A DNA stretch of 7,270 nucleotides, taken from the NCBI GenBank assembly GCA_026786155.1, contig JAJAYR010000512.1, forward strand, positions 1 to 7,270, in the 5' to 3' direction. Below, in pieces: positions 5,875 to 7,270 of the stretch. The position numbers and the translations under genes are program-made. The DNA is from Pyrinomonadaceae bacterium. Its GTDB lineage: Bacteria; Acidobacteriota; Blastocatellia; Pyrinomonadales; Pyrinomonadaceae. Below the pieces are notes generated by a model, which saw nothing but the letters and a program-made list of their open reading frames with translations, was not told the DNA's origin and ran no database searches. Position 1 is the first letter of the stretch; every line of letters begins with the position of its first letter.

Positions 5875-6485
5875 ACAGCGGAAATGACGAACTAACCTTA
5901 AGAAGATTAGACACGCTGCTCGCCGTCAACGCGGAAAATGCCCGCGAAAAAGCAATTTTCCATTCGGAACAGGAAAAAACGGAAGCCTCCTTGATGCCGA
6001 ATCCACTGACCGATAAACAAGTCTTCGCTTATTTCGGACTGCTGCTCGGCATCTTTCCGCCCGCTGCCATTTTTACACGGTTCTTTGTAACCGAAGGCAA
6101 TTTTAGGGGCGACGATTTCTGGATTATCGGCGTGGTGGCAATTATCAATTTAATTTCCGCGATTGTCGGTTATTTTTCCGGCAAATTTATCGGCACCATC
6201 GTCGGCGAACTCGAAAAAATGTCCTGGTCAAAAATGCTTTTCGCCCTGCCGTTCGTCGGAATTCTCTGGGGAATTATGGCTGGCGGCGCGGGCGGAATTA
6301 TTATTTTCATCATCGGCGCGGTGTTCGGCGCGTCGCTCGGCGCGGCGGTCGGCAGCGTCGCCTTGCCTGCTTTTACAATTTTTCACCGCTTGCTTAAAAA
6401 AGGCGATGTCATTGACCGACGACATTTCCTGCCGCTCGCTTTCGGCGTAACTTTGATAATCTGCGCTTTTATTCTCGGCTTATAA
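5817..6485 (+). CDS. Multi-pass membrane protein of unknown function (222 aa)
   Basis: A soluble, charged N-terminal segment (1-65) precedes four or five membrane segments: about 68-91, 101-128 and a long glycine/alanine-rich hydrophobic stretch at 140-190 that most likely forms two tightly packed helices, then 204-222 at the very C-terminus. Small-residue repeats (AGGAGG, GASLGAAVGS) are typical of close helix packing. No transporter or enzyme signature is recognisable. The ATG at 5817 is supported by GGAG eight nt upstream, although it lies in the previous gene; an ATG at 5994 just before the first helix is a weaker alternative. As the second gene of a two-gene unit it probably partners the membrane-anchored helical protein before it. 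Confidence 0.8.
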   Translation: METTRTPTATHRNDFDPFINSGNDELTLRRLDTLLAVNAENAREKAIFHSEQEKTEASLMPNPLTDKQVFAYFGLLLGIFPPAAIFTRFFVTEGNFRGDDFWIIGVVAIINLISAIVGYFSGKFIGTIVGELEKMSWSKMLFALPFVGILWGIMAGGAGGIIIFIIGAVFGASLGAAVGSVALPAFTIFHRLLKKGDVIDRRHFLPLAFGVTLIICAFILGL

Positions 6486-6539
6486 CTTCAGTAATGCAGA
6501 AACACGCTCGCTAGTCGAATTTGTTTTTCTAAAACTCGC

Positions 6540-6563
6540 CACGCTCGACCGGCGGGCGTGTTT
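6540..6563 (+). terminator. Possible weak terminator after the membrane gene pair
   Basis: An 8-bp GC-rich stem (CACGCTCG at 6540-6547 with CGGGCGTG at 6553-6560, one G-U pair) with a 5-nt loop, followed by only three T before a G. It stands 54 nt after the stop at 6485. The short T-run makes it a poor intrinsic terminator, but no better one is near. Confidence 0.4.
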
Positions 6564-6627
6564 GTGCAAAAATTGTAATTACCGCCGAAAAATTACATCC
6601 TTCCGAAAATTAGATTTCTAAAATTAT

Positions 6628-6656
6628 TTGAGATTTAAAGTAAACTGAACTAAATT
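6628..6656 (+). promoter_or_regulatory. Possible sigma70-type promoter in AT-rich island
   Basis: TTGAGA (6628-6633, 5/6 of consensus), an exact 17-nt spacer, then TAAATT (6651-6656, 4/6). Transcription would begin near 6663. The surrounding DNA is very AT-rich, so chance matches are likelier than usual. Confidence 0.35.
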
Positions 6657-6661
6657 TAGTT
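6648..6661. repeat. Perfect 14-bp palindrome overlapping the -10 hexamer
   Basis: AACTAAATTTAGTT reads the same on both strands and covers the whole proposed -10 element. A dimeric repressor bound here would block that promoter. In AT-rich DNA a palindrome of this length can also arise by chance. Confidence 0.4.
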
Positions 6662-6739
6662 TTAAATTTACTTGAAAAATTTCGATCAGTTTTTCAGAAA
6701 ACTCCTACAATAAATTTTAGTTATAAATAATTGCGGCAG

Positions 6740-6771
6740 GGCTGTCTCGTATTTCTGAGGCAGCCTTTTTT
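6740..6771 (+). terminator. Strong intrinsic terminator before the HINT remnant
   Basis: A 9-bp stem (GGCTGTCTC at 6740-6748 with GAGGCAGCC at 6757-6765, one G-U pair) with an 8-nt loop and a run of six T at 6766-6771. No gene lies immediately upstream; the nearest stop on this strand is at 6485. It would end any transcript starting in the AT-rich island, after about 110 nt. Confidence 0.8.
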
Positions 6772-6772
6772 G

Positions 6773-7270
6773 TTTAGATGCGCCAAAGGATTAGCCACGA
6801 AAGTTGATGACATTGCCAAAGCGACCGGCAAAATTTGCGTCTTCGCCTGTTTTCCGGCGGGAACATTGCTAGATACCGAACACGGACAGCTTCCGATTGA
6901 GCGAATCAAGCCGGGCGATAAAGTCTGGGCGTTCGACGAAGCGACCGGCGCGATTGAATTAAAGGAAGTCGTTCAAACCATTGAGCGAGAATGCGACCAC
7001 ACGATTGAACTTTATACGGCGCGAGAGACGATTGAAACAACCGCCTAGCATCCATTCTATAACGCCCACGGTTGGAAAGACGCTGATGAGTTACAGGCGG
7101 GCGATAAAATTCTCACGCGAGAACGCGAAGAACTTGAAGTAATAGAAATCAATTTTAATTACGAACCAAAGCGAGTTTATAATTTTGAAGTTGCCGATTG
7201 ATATACTTGTTTCGTCGGTATGTTGGTGGACGAAGAGATATTCACCGACAAATACGGGCGCGTTAAAGTC
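6773..7270 (+). pseudogene. Truncated HINT (pretoxin/intein-like) domain with two nonsense codons
   Basis: One uninterrupted reading frame (codons in phase with 6773) encodes a HINT autoprocessing domain of the type found ahead of toxins in polymorphic-toxin and Rhs proteins. The catalytic Cys (6848-6850) opens the CFPAGT motif, followed by PIERIKPGDKVWAFD, then the TxxH block with its His at 7049-7051 (HPFYNAHGW), LQAGDKIL, VYNFEV and a CFVG motif. The frame is cut by TAG at 7046-7048, in the x position just before HPFY, where Glu or Asp is usual, and by TGA at 7199-7201, where Trp is common. There is no start codon of standard type after the terminator, and no Rhs, secretion or carrier region upstream, so the 5' part is missing. 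The expected VHN end is not seen. It continues beyond the right edge. Other stops in this window use TAG and TGA normally, so recoding is unlikely. Confidence 0.8.

Noticed and set aside
6163..6450. Ser/Ala/Arg-rich frames on both strands within the multi-pass membrane gene
   Set aside because: Shadows of the glycine/alanine-rich helices, with low-complexity translations.
7046..7201. Stop-codon recoding (TAG and TGA as sense) to make an intact HINT protein
   Set aside because: Neighbouring genes end normally with TAG (1224, 4592) and TGA (1025, 2575, 2798), and the gene also lacks its 5' part, so decay is the simpler reading.

Overview
This is a chromosomal window of moderate GC content from a Gram-negative-type bacterium. 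The SLBB polysaccharide-export protein implies an outer envelope. Several TTG starts, weak Shine-Dalgarno sites and the mix of gene families would fit Acidobacteriota (Blastocatellia-like), but this is an impression of style, not a proof. No rRNA, tRNA, CRISPR array or insertion sequence is visible.

Layout. Positions 1-2261 (minus strand) hold a compact three-gene run read from right to left: a two-helix membrane protein with a TPR-like helical domain, a 76-aa zinc-ribbon protein that overlaps its end, and a polysaccharide export protein with Poly_export and SLBB domains. The export gene appears to carry a one-base frameshift near position 65-69; its natural C-terminus runs off the left edge in another frame. 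Positions 2413-2800 (plus) hold two tiny adjacent genes (54 and 73 codons) of unknown function, the first with almost no leader if the predicted promoter is right. Positions 2828-4388 (minus) hold an SDR oxidoreductase followed 13 nt later by a metallo-beta-lactamase-fold hydrolase resembling class II cyclic-nucleotide phosphodiesterases. Positions 4592-4819 (minus) hold a 75-aa charged orphan with its own intrinsic terminator.

Positions 5143-6485 (plus) hold two membrane proteins without a recognised family, overlapping by 58 nt. From 6486 to 6772 there is an AT-rich gene-free stretch with a hairpin, a promoter-like pair of hexamers overlain by a perfect 14-bp palindrome, and a strong intrinsic terminator. 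Immediately after it begins a 5'-truncated HINT (self-splicing/pretoxin type) domain. It keeps its catalytic Cys and TxxH block but is broken by two in-frame stops, so it is a decaying remnant of a polymorphic-toxin or Rhs-like gene.

How they work together. The left run is probably an envelope/exopolysaccharide export locus continuing to the left of the window. The SDR/MBL pair is a separate metabolic or signalling transcription unit. The right end looks like accessory DNA. The most useful observations are the two gene lesions (SLBB frameshift, HINT nonsense codons), the putative short transcript unit at 6628-6771, and the uncharacterised membrane pair at 5143-6485. I saw no clear evidence of a complete new defence or mobile system.
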